Part shown: positions 38,110 to 48,003 of the stretch, piece after piece
How the letters are laid out: the number at the start of each line of letters is the position of its first letter
Numbering within the stretch: position 1 is the stretch's first letter
Assembly: GCF_014931215.1 (NCBI RefSeq)
Contig: NZ_CP063089.1
Span: 248,001-312,000 of the forward strand
Direction of reading: 5' to 3'
DNA from: Campylobacter sp. 2014D-0216
Lineage (GTDB): Bacteria > Campylobacterota > Campylobacteria > Campylobacterales > Campylobacteraceae
DNA length: 64,000 nt
Notes under the pieces: model-generated
Databases searched by the model: none
Told to the model about the DNA's origin: nothing
What the model saw: the letters and a program-made list of their open reading frames with translations, nothing else
Made by a program: the position numbers and the translations under genes

Positions 38110-39302
38110 CCTTTAAGACTAGTTTGCAAAAATCCTTAAGGGATTCTAAAGGACTTTTTTTTACGCAAAAAATTTTAGCATTTTGCATAGTTATGTTATC
38201 GCAAAAAAAAATAAATCACTTGAAATTACTATTTTTTTTAAAAATTTGTATTTTTATACGACAAAAGATAGCGTATTACTATCAAGCTGAGCTTGATTTT
38301 TATCGCTGTGAACATTTTAAAGCTCTTGAACATATTGACTATTTTTTAAAATTTTATCCTAATCATATGGAAGCTAAATATCTTAAGGCTCAAATATTAT
38401 TTTTATGCGATAAAAAGCAAGAAGCATGGGAAATTTTAATTGGTTGTTTAAAACAAACAAAGAGGATAAAGACTTGGTTGTTTTTAAGCAAGATGGTTGT
38501 AAATCAAAACGATGTGAGCAAATTAGAAAATTTATATTTAAAATTTCAACAGAATTATTCTCAAAAAGAGCAAGTGATAATAAATAAGCATTTAATAACC
38601 GCTTTTAAGAAAAACCATGATTATGCTCGAGCTAAAGAGTATTTAAAGAAAAATATAACACACTTTTCTTTGGAGGTTGTGAATAAAAAAAGTAAATTGG
38701 TAAAACAAGATGCAATAAATGCTTTAAGAGATATAAAGAAAATTTTTGATAATTCCAATATTGATTTTTTTTTAGTTAGCGGGACATTTTTAGGCTGCAT
38801 TAGAGAGGGTGGTTTTATAAGTCATGATTATGATATTGATATTGGAATTTGGAGTGAAGATTATAATGATGAAATAAAAAATAAAATTTTAAAATACGGT
38901 GTTTTTGTGCAGTATGATTTGGATTGGATTGGAGGTTTAAAATTAAAGCATATTAATGGTGTAAAAATAGATGTATTTTTACATTTTAAAGAATCTGATA
39001 AGATATACCATCAAGGAGAAGTAGTAAAATGGTGTAACACTACACTCCAGCTGCGAAAATATAACTTTATGGGTGATGAATATTATGGATTTGAAAATTT
39101 TGATAAATATTTAAGTGAAAATTATGGAAATTGGAAAATAAAAAAAGTAGATTTTGATAATATTTTGGATACTCCAAATGCCGTTGTTGTAAACAACAAA
39201 GCATTTATTGTTCATTTATATCAATTATTGATGAGTCAATATGCGAAAAATAATAAAAACAAAATATTATTCTATTTAGAGCGATTTGGTGAAAAAATAT
39301 AG
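38106..39302 (+). CDS. LicD/fukutin-like phosphotransferase with TPR-like N-terminus
   Basis: 398 residues. The N-terminal half is helical and TPR-like (HFKALEHIDYFLKFYPNHME). The C-terminal half shows the LicD/FKTN nucleotidyltransferase-fold signature FLVSGTFLGCIREGGFISHD followed by DYDIDIGIW, with the metal-binding aspartates. Relatives transfer phosphocholine or polyol phosphate from CDP-activated donors to glycans. ATGA overlap with the cytidylyltransferase ahead indicates coupled expression, and the likely donor is the CDP-polyol it makes. Acceptor unknown. Confidence 0.75.
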   Translation: MTFKTSLQKSLRDSKGLFFTQKILAFCIVMLSQKKINHLKLLFFLKICIFIRQKIAYYYQAELDFYRCEHFKALEHIDYFLKFYPNHMEAKYLKAQILFLCDKKQEAWEILIGCLKQTKRIKTWLFLSKMVVNQNDVSKLENLYLKFQQNYSQKEQVIINKHLITAFKKNHDYARAKEYLKKNITHFSLEVVNKKSKLVKQDAINALRDIKKIFDNSNIDFFLVSGTFLGCIREGGFISHDYDIDIGIWSEDYNDEIKNKILKYGVFVQYDLDWIGGLKLKHINGVKIDVFLHFKESDKIYHQGEVVKWCNTTLQLRKYNFMGDEYYGFENFDKYLSENYGNWKIKKVDFDNILDTPNAVVVNNKAFIVHLYQLLMSQYAKNNKNKILFYLERFGEKI

Positions 39303-39316
39303 AAAGGATATATTTG

Positions 39317-42300
39317 ATGTTTTGGATTTATTATTTTTTAGGTATGTGGTATTATCAAAAAAAGAAAGATTATAAAAAAGCTCAAAGCTGTTTTTTAAGA
39401 GCGCTAAAAAGAAGAGAAAAACATGCAAAATGCAACTTTAAACTTGGTATGAGTTATTTTAAGTTAAAACAGTGGAAAGAGGCAAATGAATTCATATCTA
39501 AAGCTTTGATTATAGATCCATCAAAAAAATCTTGGCACACTCAATTGATGCAAACAGAAAATCACCTAAACAGTATGTTTTTTAGACCACAAAAATTGTG
39601 GTGGAAGGAAGTTGAGGATTTGAAAAAGCAAATCCAAGATAAAGAAAAAAATTTTTTTATATGCAGAGACCTTGCAATAGCTCTTGAAAATATGAAAAGA
39701 TATCATGAGGCTGCAAGTTATTATGAGCAAGCTATCAAGCTTAGTGATAAAAAAGAATCAATATTATACTATAAATTAGGTTATTGTTATGAAAGTAAAG
39801 GGCATGATAGTGAGCCAAATATTGAGTTAGCACAAAAATATTACAATAAAGCCATTAAATATGATGAGAATCTAGAGGCAGAAAAATTTGGTGTTGGAAT
39901 TTTTCATGAGAAGCAAGGGCTTTGGAGGGAAGCAAATAAAGCATATCTAAAGCGTTATGAAGAAGCAAAAAAAATGAATAATGATGATTTGTTATATAAA
40001 ATAGCTTTTAGTTTTGAAACATTACATGATTACTGTAACGCTGAATATTATTATAAAAGAACACTAGAGATAAACTATCAAAGACCATACACTCACTATA
40101 GATTAGCCCTTATACTTGAAAAACAAAAAAAACTTGAAGAGGCAGTTGAATTTTATAAAGAAGCTCTTAGAAGAAGTAGTGAACATAAATCTTATTGGTA
40201 TTTTCGCTTATGTAAATGTCTGAATTCTTTAGGCAGATACGAAGAATCTGCAAAATTTTTAAATGAATCTCAAGTTTTTCAAAATAAACCTTATGGTTTA
40301 TCAGAAAGTGTTTTGAAAGATAAAAACTTAAGAAGAAAAATATTCTATACTGAATGTTATGAGAATTTAAAAATCATTGATAATGTGATTTTATATGAAA
40401 GTTTCCATGGAAAATCAATGTCTTGTAATCCTTATGCTATATTTTTACATCTTTTAAAGCAAGATGAATTTAAAGCTTATACTCATGTATGGGTTGTAAA
40501 TAATCTTAACAATGTAAAAGCAAATTTTAAAAAAATGCAGAATATTGTTTTTGTTGTTAGAGGTAGCGATCTTTATTTAAAGTATTTAGCTAGTGCCAAA
40601 TATCTCATCAACAATGTAACCTTTCCTGATTATTTTATTAGAAAAGAAGGACAGAGATATTTAAATACTTGGCATGGTACGCCTATTAAATATTTAGGTA
40701 AAAAAATAAAAACCGGTTTTATGGAGCATGCTAACGTACAACGAAACTTTTTACATGCAACGCATTTAATCCATTCAAATTTATATACAAAAGATATTTT
40801 GGAGAATGATTATGATATTAAAGACTTGTTTTCCGGTGTTTCTATTTTAACAGGATACCCTAGAGTTGATTTATCTTTGTCTAATGATGTTTCTATTAAA
40901 AAAGATTTGGGAGTTAAGGATGATCAAAAGGTATTACTTTATGCGCCAACTTGGAGAGGTGGCTTAAATAAACAGTATTTTGATTTTGAACGTTTAAAGA
41001 ATGATATCTTGGAACTTCAAAAAAGTAATTTTAAAATTTTAGTATCAGTTCATCATGAGATTGAGCATTTGTTTGATAATGAACAATTAAAGGATGTCTT
41101 GCTTCCATCTTATATGGAAATGAATGAGTTGTTGCCCATTGTAGATGTTTTGATTACGGATTACTCTTCTGTAATGTTTGACTTTATGGTTTTAGAGAGA
41201 CCTATTATTTGTTATGTGTATGATTATGAGTATTATAAACAAGAGAGGGGGTTGTATTTTGATGTAGATGAAATAACACGCCATGTTTGTAAAACAATAG
41301 AAGATGTAAAAGAAGTTTTAAATTCCAAAGATTTATTTGTAAAAGATAATTCACATTTGACTAGTTTGAAACATAAATTTTATGATTTAGAAGATGGAAA
41401 ATCTAGTGCGAGAGTAGCTTCAACTTTCTTTGATGATATGGAAAAGAAAGACACGAAAAACTGCAACAATGTTTTATTTTATGTAGGACCATTTATACCA
41501 AATGGCATTATGAGTTCTTTTAAAAATTTAGTACACCATTTACAAAATTTAGATTTTAATATTTTTGTGTCTATTGATCCTGCTTCGATATGTTCTCATG
41601 AGGAAAGATTGGAACAGTTTTATTTGATATCTGAAAAGGTTAAAATTTTACCAAAAGTGGGTTCCTTAAATTTAACTTTAGAAGAATTTTATATAGAAAA
41701 AGAAAGTCTTAACAAAGAAAAGTCTTTGCAAAATTATAAAAGAGAATTTAAAAGATTATATGCAGATGCAAATTTTAAAGCAGTGATTAATTTCGAAGGT
41801 TACAATGTATTTTGGGTAAAATTGTTTTCTAGTGTTGATAATAATATGATTTTTTTACACAATAATATGCAAGGTGAATTTGAAAAAAAATATTCTTACC
41901 TTGAGCAAAATTTTAAATGCTATAAAGACTATAAAAAAATTCTCTCTGTTTCAAAGCAGACAAATGAAGAAAATGAAAAAAATCTAGCTAATGCATATGA
42001 CATTGAAAAAGACAAATTTGATTTTTTAGAAAACACTATTAATTACAATGAAATCATAACAAAATCAAAAGAAAAACTAGATGAGACAACTGAGAATAAA
42101 TATTTTAAAACAGATTATAAAGTGTTTATCAATATAGCTAGGCTTTCAGTTGAAAAAGATCAAGCCAAGCTTATAGAGGCATTTAAAGTTGTAAATGAGA
42201 AGTATCCTAAAACACTTCTTTTGATTTTAGGAGAAGGTCCACTAAAAGAAGATTTGCAAAATTTGATTAAAAAGTTAGATTTAAAAAAGAAAGTTTTTCT

Positions 42301-42625
42301 TCTTGGCAGGATTTCTAATCCTTTTCCATATTTGAAAAAAGCGGATTGTTTCGTAATGAGTTCAAACCATGAGGGGCAACCTATGACTTTGTTAGAGGCA
42401 TTGGTTTTAAATAAAGCTATAGTTGCTACAGATATTCCAGGGAATGTTAGTGTGCTTGAGAATCGTGGTGGTTTGATAGTGGATAATGCTATAAAAGGAT
42501 TGGTGTATGGAATGGAGCGATACTTGTTAAGTAAAATAGAAAGAAAAGATTTTGATTGTGTTGGGTATAATAATGCTATATTGTATAAATTAGATGAAAT
42601 TTTTAAAGGATTAAATAGTGAGTGA
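39317..42625 (+). CDS. TPR - CDP-glycerol glycerophosphotransferase - glycosyltransferase fusion
   Basis: 1102 residues in three parts. Residues 1 to about 330 are tetratricopeptide-type repeats (ALKRREKHAKCNFKLGMSYF, YEQAIKLSDKKE). About 350-705 is a TagB/TagF-like glycerophosphotransferase: NTWHGTPIKYLGKKIK near 452, YAPTWRGGLN near 542, ITDYSSVMFDF near 613. About 716-1102 is a GT4-type glycosyltransferase: INIARLSVEKDQAKLIEAF near 937, LILGEGPLKEDL, SSNHEGQPMTLLEAL near 1014. A single protein could thus add both a glycerol-phosphate and a sugar to the repeat unit. ATG at 39317 chosen over the adjacent TTG at 39314, with AAAGGA upstream. Confidence 0.82.
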   Translation: MFWIYYFLGMWYYQKKKDYKKAQSCFLRALKRREKHAKCNFKLGMSYFKLKQWKEANEFISKALIIDPSKKSWHTQLMQTENHLNSMFFRPQKLWWKEVEDLKKQIQDKEKNFFICRDLAIALENMKRYHEAASYYEQAIKLSDKKESILYYKLGYCYESKGHDSEPNIELAQKYYNKAIKYDENLEAEKFGVGIFHEKQGLWREANKAYLKRYEEAKKMNNDDLLYKIAFSFETLHDYCNAEYYYKRTLEINYQRPYTHYRLALILEKQKKLEEAVEFYKEALRRSSEHKSYWYFRLCKCLNSLGRYEESAKFLNESQVFQNKPYGLSESVLKDKNLRRKIFYTECYENLKIIDNVILYESFHGKSMSCNPYAIFLHLLKQDEFKAYTHVWVVNNLNNVKANFKKMQNIVFVVRGSDLYLKYLASAKYLINNVTFPDYFIRKEGQRYLNTWHGTPIKYLGKKIKTGFMEHANVQRNFLHATHLIHSNLYTKDILENDYDIKDLFSGVSILTGYPRVDLSLSNDVSIKKDLGVKDDQKVLLYAPTWRGGLNKQYFDFERLKNDILELQKSNFKILVSVHHEIEHLFDNEQLKDVLLPSYMEMNELLPIVDVLITDYSSVMFDFMVLERPIICYVYDYEYYKQERGLYFDVDEITRHVCKTIEDVKEVLNSKDLFVKDNSHLTSLKHKFYDLEDGKSSARVASTFFDDMEKKDTKNCNNVLFYVGPFIPNGIMSSFKNLVHHLQNLDFNIFVSIDPASICSHEERLEQFYLISEKVKILPKVGSLNLTLEEFYIEKESLNKEKSLQNYKREFKRLYADANFKAVINFEGYNVFWVKLFSSVDNNMIFLHNNMQGEFEKKYSYLEQNFKCYKDYKKILSVSKQTNEENEKNLANAYDIEKDKFDFLENTINYNEIITKSKEKLDETTENKYFKTDYKVFINIARLSVEKDQAKLIEAFKVVNEKYPKTLLLILGEGPLKEDLQNLIKKLDLKKKVFLLGRISNPFPYLKKADCFVMSSNHEGQPMTLLEALVLNKAIVATDIPGNVSVLENRGGLIVDNAIKGLVYGMERYLLSKIERKDFDCVGYNNAILYKLDEIFKGLNSE

Positions 42626-45600
42626 TATGTTAAATGTAGCTTCAAAAGCTACCATTAGTAGTAGTTCTAATAAAAAACAATCATACGAAGAAGGGATTTT
42701 AACTGAAGTTGAAGAAAATCCTTGGTGTTTGGTTGATTTAGGAAGAAATTTTCCATGTAGTAGCGTAAAAATTTATGATCTCAAAACTATAAATAATCTA
42801 AAGGTTGAAGTTTCTTCTGATCTTAAAGAATGGTGTGAATTGTCTGTTTTTAGTCAGAATGATAGTACATTATACTTGCAAATTTTACCACAAAGTCAAA
42901 CAAGGTATATTAAAGTTAGTGCTATTGGCTGTATGAGCTTAGAATTTTCAAAATTAGAAGCTTATGTGACAGATTTGATTGTTTCTGCTAGAGATGATGC
43001 TTTGGGTTCTAGAATGTATGCTTTAGTAAATGGCATGATTATAGCGAAGAAGATCGGTTTTAATTTCGGTTATGTTTGGAAAGAAATTAACCATGACTTT
43101 CAGCAGGGAGATGATTTGGCTGGTATGAAGTTAGATGGAGAAGATGCCATTTTTTCAAAAAAATTTATAGAGCAGCATTCTTATAATGGTTATTTAAAAA
43201 GCAAAGGAATTTTATTTGGTTTTAAAGATAAAAATATTTTTTCATTAAAAGAGAAACCTTATCATTATCATTGGGGTTATTATGCTCCATTGGGATATGG
43301 TTTTGATGATTATGATGAAAAAAAATATCACAATGATTTTAAATCATGTTTTTTTGATATAAAATTTGCTAAACCGATTGATATGGTATTGCAGTTATCT
43401 AATGATACTTCTAAAAATATAGGTAGTTTTGTTGCTTTGCATTTAAGGGGTGGTGATATTATTCATGGGGAAGCTAGTAAAATTTATCAAAAAGCATGTT
43501 ATTATAAAGTTTTTCCTGTAGAGATTGCTCTTGAGATTATCAAAATAGAATTAAAAAAGAAAATAAATATTGTTTTGTTTGGTGATGATTTGTATCTTCT
43601 TCGTGAGTTGCAAAAATATTCTAAAGAATTGGCAAAAGATTTTGGCGCAGATGTTTATATTGTTGATGATTTGATTGATAGGTCAAAATATTCTATTACT
43701 CAAATGGGATTTTATGAAATGGCATTGATGTCGAAGGCTCAAAAAATATATAGAGCAGGGAGTTCTTTGTTTTCTAGATTTGCACATGCCATAGGAGATG
43801 CGCAGATGATTAATATTTTCACTTATTTTACTTCTAAAGAAAGATATGAGATATTAAAGCGTAATATTGGTATATTAAAATTAAATTCAGAAAGAAGAAA
43901 AAGCTATGCATATTTTAATTTATATTTATTATCTATCGAATTAAAGTTAGATATAGATATATCTAAATATCATCTTATGCAAGCTATAGGGGTTTATAAA
44001 GAAAATAAAGTTTTTTACAATCTTTACTTAGCAAATTGTTACGCAATAGAGTGCAATTGCAGTCAATTAGAAGAGCTTTTAAAAGAAACCATTAGAGAGA
44101 ATGATATAGTTTTTTTTAAAAATTTATTTTTGCTGTATGTTGGACAGACAAATCATAGTGAAATGGAAAATTTTTTAACATTATCTAAAAAGTGCGATTT
44201 ATCAAAATTTCCATTTATTAGTTATGTTGTTTCGAAGATATATTTTCACAGAAAAAATTTCGAACGATCTGATTACTATTGCAATTTTGCTTCTAGTTTA
44301 AATTTTGAATCTTTTCTTCTTTTTAAAAAAGAATTAGTATTCGCTGTTCAAAAAGATATGCAATTAAAGCTAATAGAACAATATAAAGATTCATGGAATT
44401 TTGTGGAAATAGAAAAGATATATTCTATTAGTGCAGGGAAAAATCAGTTTCTAGAGGAATATGTAAGTTATTTAATCTTTACAGGACAATTTAAAAAAGC
44501 TTTGGACGCTTTAAAAAAATACCCAAGTATTGCTCAAATTCTAGACTTGTCAAAAGATGAGATGCTTCAAGATTTAGAAGCAATTTTGCAGGAAAAACTT
44601 GAGGATTTGACGCGAAACAAATATCGCATAAAGGATGACTATATTGCTGCTTATGTGGTTACAGAGTTAGTCGAGCAAAATAAGCATTGTTGTTTAGATT
44701 TGATATTTGTTTTATTGGAAAGAAGTATTTTAAAAAGCAGCAATACTCTTTTGAAAGCCTTTTGCATAAAAAAGGTAATTGATTATTTTTTCCCATACCG
44801 TGCTTTTTTTGAAAATAATAAAATTGTAATTTTAATATTAAATAAAATACACGAGGAATTTTTAACATCTATAGGTGGAAAGATATATTATGATATTTTA
44901 TCTTGTAAAGTTAGCAATGTTAATTTCTCTAATATTCAAGTGCAAACTAGAAAAAGGGTGGCGGTTTGTATTTTCGGTGCGTTAAGGGGAGATTTTGTTG
45001 CTAGTTTAAAAAATATTGAAGAAACGATTGTTAAACCATTAAATGCAGATGTATTTATTTTTTCTTGGAATAGAGCATATATATGGGCTGGACTTGGTGG
45101 AAATGGCAACTGGGTAAAAAGATTTTTTGATGAAAATGTTGTTAAAAAAAGTCCTGTTGAAATTAGAAATAATGCGGGATTGAAAAATATGCTTCCATCG
45201 GTATTTGAGGAGTTATCCAAAGAATATTACAAGGATATTAAAAAAGCTGATTTTAAAGAGATTGCAAATTTAAAAAGAGTATGTCTTGAAAACCCCGATA
45301 ATTTTGAAAAAAAATATACTACAAAGCTAAATAGAAGTAAAATGTGGTATGCTATATATAGAAGTTACCAATTGATGTGCGAGTACGAAAATGAAAAAGG
45401 TTTTAATTATGATTATGTTGTAGCCACTAGACCAGATAGGGATCATGAAGGTTTTTTAAAGTTAGCGCATATTGAAATGTTAAAATCTAATGAAATTTTA
45501 GAATTGCAAGGTCACTTAGGTCCAGCGGGAGAAAAATTCGCCGGTCCGCGAGATTCGATGAAGCGGTGGATGTGTATTTGGGAGTACGCACAATTAAATA

Positions 45601-46211
45601 AAAATATATCATTTTTTAAGGATTTTCCATTTTTGAAAATTTCGCCGCATCAGTTATTACATAATTGGTTGATTGTAAATGGTATTAGGTGTTATCCTTT
45701 GTATGGTAAAGATTTTAAGCTAAAGGACTTTAATCAATCATCTTGCATTAGAGGTTTAAAAATTCCTAATATTAAAGATGTATTGACTCAAGATCTTAAA
45801 AAATTAGAGAATTCTCACCAAAGGATAATACCAGAAATAATTGATTTTTTCGAAGTTTTGCAACAAAGAAATCATACTATGGTTTTAGGCGCGGTGGATG
45901 TAGTAAAAAGTCATTTGTCATATAAATTAGGACAAGAAACAATAAGGTGTAGCAAAGGGTTTGGGTATGTAAAACTTCCATTGGCGTTGTTTTGGGTATA
46001 TATTAAGCATCAGCGCAAAATTACTTCGTTAAAGTTGCATGAGTATCAGGATTACAAAGAATCTCAGAAAATCATGAAATATTTTTCATATCGTTTAGGA
46101 AGTATTATTTTGAATGCTCATAAGAATTGGTATAAAGGAGGGTATATTAGACTTCCTTTTGTGATTGCTAAGTTAAAGCGTGAATTTAAAAAAAATAGGG
46201 ATAAAAAATGA
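42618..46211 (+). CDS. Multidomain capsule transferase (F5/8-like, fucosyltransferase-like, second transferase, SYKLG tail)
   Basis: 1197 residues, function unassigned. Residues 1-115 resemble an F5/8-type-C (discoidin) sugar-binding domain (PWCLVDLGRNFPCSSVKIYD). About 120-400 contains FVALHLRGGDII near 273, like the H-x-R-x-G-D motif of GT11/GT65 fucosyltransferases. About 420-760 is helical, repeat-like. About 777-1060 is a second transferase-like domain (RVAVCIFGALRGDF; VVATRPDRDHEG near 936). The last 100 residues repeat a Campylobacter capsule module, SHLSYKLGQE...GYVKLP and FSYRLGSI...GGYIRLP, that also forms the N-terminus of the genes at 53570, 58142 and 60057. GTG start at 42618 (AAAGGA upstream) overlaps the previous gene; ATG at 42627 is the alternative. 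Confidence 0.7.
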   Translation: MSDMLNVASKATISSSSNKKQSYEEGILTEVEENPWCLVDLGRNFPCSSVKIYDLKTINNLKVEVSSDLKEWCELSVFSQNDSTLYLQILPQSQTRYIKVSAIGCMSLEFSKLEAYVTDLIVSARDDALGSRMYALVNGMIIAKKIGFNFGYVWKEINHDFQQGDDLAGMKLDGEDAIFSKKFIEQHSYNGYLKSKGILFGFKDKNIFSLKEKPYHYHWGYYAPLGYGFDDYDEKKYHNDFKSCFFDIKFAKPIDMVLQLSNDTSKNIGSFVALHLRGGDIIHGEASKIYQKACYYKVFPVEIALEIIKIELKKKINIVLFGDDLYLLRELQKYSKELAKDFGADVYIVDDLIDRSKYSITQMGFYEMALMSKAQKIYRAGSSLFSRFAHAIGDAQMINIFTYFTSKERYEILKRNIGILKLNSERRKSYAYFNLYLLSIELKLDIDISKYHLMQAIGVYKENKVFYNLYLANCYAIECNCSQLEELLKETIRENDIVFFKNLFLLYVGQTNHSEMENFLTLSKKCDLSKFPFISYVVSKIYFHRKNFERSDYYCNFASSLNFESFLLFKKELVFAVQKDMQLKLIEQYKDSWNFVEIEKIYSISAGKNQFLEEYVSYLIFTGQFKKALDALKKYPSIAQILDLSKDEMLQDLEAILQEKLEDLTRNKYRIKDDYIAAYVVTELVEQNKHCCLDLIFVLLERSILKSSNTLLKAFCIKKVIDYFFPYRAFFENNKIVILILNKIHEEFLTSIGGKIYYDILSCKVSNVNFSNIQVQTRKRVAVCIFGALRGDFVASLKNIEETIVKPLNADVFIFSWNRAYIWAGLGGNGNWVKRFFDENVVKKSPVEIRNNAGLKNMLPSVFEELSKEYYKDIKKADFKEIANLKRVCLENPDNFEKKYTTKLNRSKMWYAIYRSYQLMCEYENEKGFNYDYVVATRPDRDHEGFLKLAHIEMLKSNEILELQGHLGPAGEKFAGPRDSMKRWMCIWEYAQLNKNISFFKDFPFLKISPHQLLHNWLIVNGIRCYPLYGKDFKLKDFNQSSCIRGLKIPNIKDVLTQDLKKLENSHQRIIPEIIDFFEVLQQRNHTMVLGAVDVVKSHLSYKLGQETIRCSKGFGYVKLPLALFWVYIKHQRKITSLKLHEYQDYKESQKIMKYFSYRLGSIILNAHKNWYKGGYIRLPFVIAKLKREFKKNRDKK

Positions 46212-47458
46212 AAATAGGTATTATTGGTGCTGGTGTATCTGGTATGTCTGTTGCAAGACTTCTAAAAGATGACTTTGAAGTAGAGGTTTTAGAAAAATCT
46301 AATGTTGTAGGCGGTATCGCTAGAACAAAAGATGTTGATGGTAAGCCATACCATGTAAATGGCGGACATTGTTTTAATTCTAAATTCGATGATGTTTTGG
46401 ATTTTGTGTTTAATACTGTATTAAGTAAAGACAAATGGAATTATTTGCCTAGAAAAGCTGAAATCTTGTTTAAAGAAAATTGGATTACATATCCTATAGA
46501 ATTTTCAATTAAAGAAATAGATAATTTTGATACAAATTTGGCTTTTCAAATAACAAATGAAATGTTTAATGCTTCATATGAAAAAGGAAATAATCTCGAA
46601 GAGTGGTTTATAAATCATTTTGGCCCAACTTTGGCAAAAGAGTATTTTATACCGTATAATACTAAAATTTGGGGCATAGCGCCAAAAAATATGGATAATG
46701 TATGGATAGAAGATGAAAAGCAAATGAAACTTCCTGTTCCAACAAAGGAGAGTTTTTATAAATCATTGGTTGATAAAACAACCGATAAAATGTCTCACGC
46801 TGCTTTTTATTATCCAAAAACAAATAATCAAAATACCTTTATAGAAGCTATAGGAGAAAATGTAAATATTCTCACAAATTATGAAGTAAAAGAGATTAAA
46901 AAAGAAAACAGTCAGTGGGTTATTAATGGTGAAAAAAAATATGATATACTGATAAATACAAGTCCATTAGATCTTGTGCCTAAAATTTTAAAAGATGTTC
47001 CTGCTGAAGCTTTAAGTTGCTTTAAAAAACTTAAATATAATAAAGTTACAAATATTTTTTGGGAAACAGACGGAAGTCTAGATATTACTTGGGGTTATAT
47101 TCCAGATTCAAGTATAGGTTTCCATAGAATTTCTAATACTGGCTCTATAGTGCAACCAAAAGGAAAATTTTGTACAACAGAGGCGATAGGTGAAATTGCT
47201 TATGATAAACTAGTGCGAGAAGGGCAAAAAATACCATTTTTGAAAAATCCACTTGATTATAATGTTACAGAACATGCTTATGTTTTTTTTGATCTAAACT
47301 ATACTCAAGCAAAAACAGGTGCAATTTCATATTTAAATTCACTTGGAATTTTCTCACATGGTAGATTTGGTGAATGGGAGTATTATAATATGGATGTGTG
47401 TATTAAGAGATCTATTGATCTAGCCAAAAGTATAAAAGAAAGATATAAAGGAAGATAA
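46208..47458 (+). CDS. FAD-dependent oxidoreductase, UDP-galactopyranose-mutase/protoporphyrinogen-oxidase-like
   Basis: 416 residues. Dinucleotide-binding motif IGAGVSGMSVARLL at the very N-terminus, followed by the ribose-binding acidic end EVLEKSNVVGGIARTK. PYNTKIWGIAPKNMD is typical of the UDP-galactopyranose-mutase/amine-oxidase-like group, and the C-terminus has the FAD-binding SHGRFGEWEYYNMD. It may make a furanose sugar nucleotide or oxidise a sugar precursor. It is clearly divergent from standard Glf, so the substrate is open. ATGA overlap with the gene ahead and one-base overlap with the epimerase behind. Confidence 0.72.
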   Translation: MKIGIIGAGVSGMSVARLLKDDFEVEVLEKSNVVGGIARTKDVDGKPYHVNGGHCFNSKFDDVLDFVFNTVLSKDKWNYLPRKAEILFKENWITYPIEFSIKEIDNFDTNLAFQITNEMFNASYEKGNNLEEWFINHFGPTLAKEYFIPYNTKIWGIAPKNMDNVWIEDEKQMKLPVPTKESFYKSLVDKTTDKMSHAAFYYPKTNNQNTFIEAIGENVNILTNYEVKEIKKENSQWVINGEKKYDILINTSPLDLVPKILKDVPAEALSCFKKLKYNKVTNIFWETDGSLDITWGYIPDSSIGFHRISNTGSIVQPKGKFCTTEAIGEIAYDKLVREGQKIPFLKNPLDYNVTEHAYVFFDLNYTQAKTGAISYLNSLGIFSHGRFGEWEYYNMDVCIKRSIDLAKSIKERYKGR

Positions 47459-48000
47459 TGGCAATAGAATTTAATATACAAGAATCGAAAATTTTAAAAG
47501 GAGTATATATAATAACTCCCAATAAATTTAGAGATTTACGCGGAGAAATATGGACAGCTTTTACAAGTGAAGCTATAGATAAACTTTTGCCAGATAATCT
47601 TCAATTTATACATGATAAATTTATCCATTCTAGACATAATGTCATAAGAGGTGTACATGGGGATTATAAAACATATAAACTAGCTACTTGTGTTTATGGA
47701 GAAATCCATCAGGTTGTGGTTGATTGTAGGCAAGATTCACCTACTTATTTAAAACATGAAAAATTTATAATAAATCAAGATAACCAAAAAATTATTTTAG
47801 TTCCAGCTGGATTTGGAAATGCACATTATGTAAGTAGTGAAAGTGCAGTGTATTACTACAAATGTGCATATAAAGGAGAATATGTGGATGCGAATGAACA
47901 ATTCACTTATGCTTGGAATGATGAGAGAATAGGGATTGATTGGCCAACAAAATCTCCAATCCTTTCAGAAAGAGATATTTTGGCTGCAAGCAAGGAGTGA
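47458..48000 (+). CDS. RmlC-like sugar-nucleotide 3,5-epimerase (heptose pathway)
   Basis: 180-residue cupin of the dTDP-4-keto-rhamnose 3,5-epimerase family; FIHSRHNVIRGVHGDYKTYK carries the catalytic histidine and HQVVVDCRQDSPTY the second conserved strand. No rmlA, rmlB or rmlD is present. Instead it lies beside GDP-heptose genes, as C. jejuni Cj1430 and the 81-176 enzyme DdahB do, so the substrate is probably a GDP-4-keto-6-deoxy-heptose. Followed 3 bases later by the first reductase. One- versus two-centre epimerisation cannot be told from sequence. Confidence 0.82.
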   Translation: MAIEFNIQESKILKGVYIITPNKFRDLRGEIWTAFTSEAIDKLLPDNLQFIHDKFIHSRHNVIRGVHGDYKTYKLATCVYGEIHQVVVDCRQDSPTYLKHEKFIINQDNQKIILVPAGFGNAHYVSSESAVYYYKCAYKGEYVDANEQFTYAWNDERIGIDWPTKSPILSERDILAASKE

Positions 48001-48003
48001 TTT

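Noticed and set aside
47458-48000. Assignment as rhamnose-pathway rmlC
   Set aside because: No rmlA, rmlB or rmlD nearby; the neighbours make GDP-heptose, so a heptose 3,5-epimerase is more likely.
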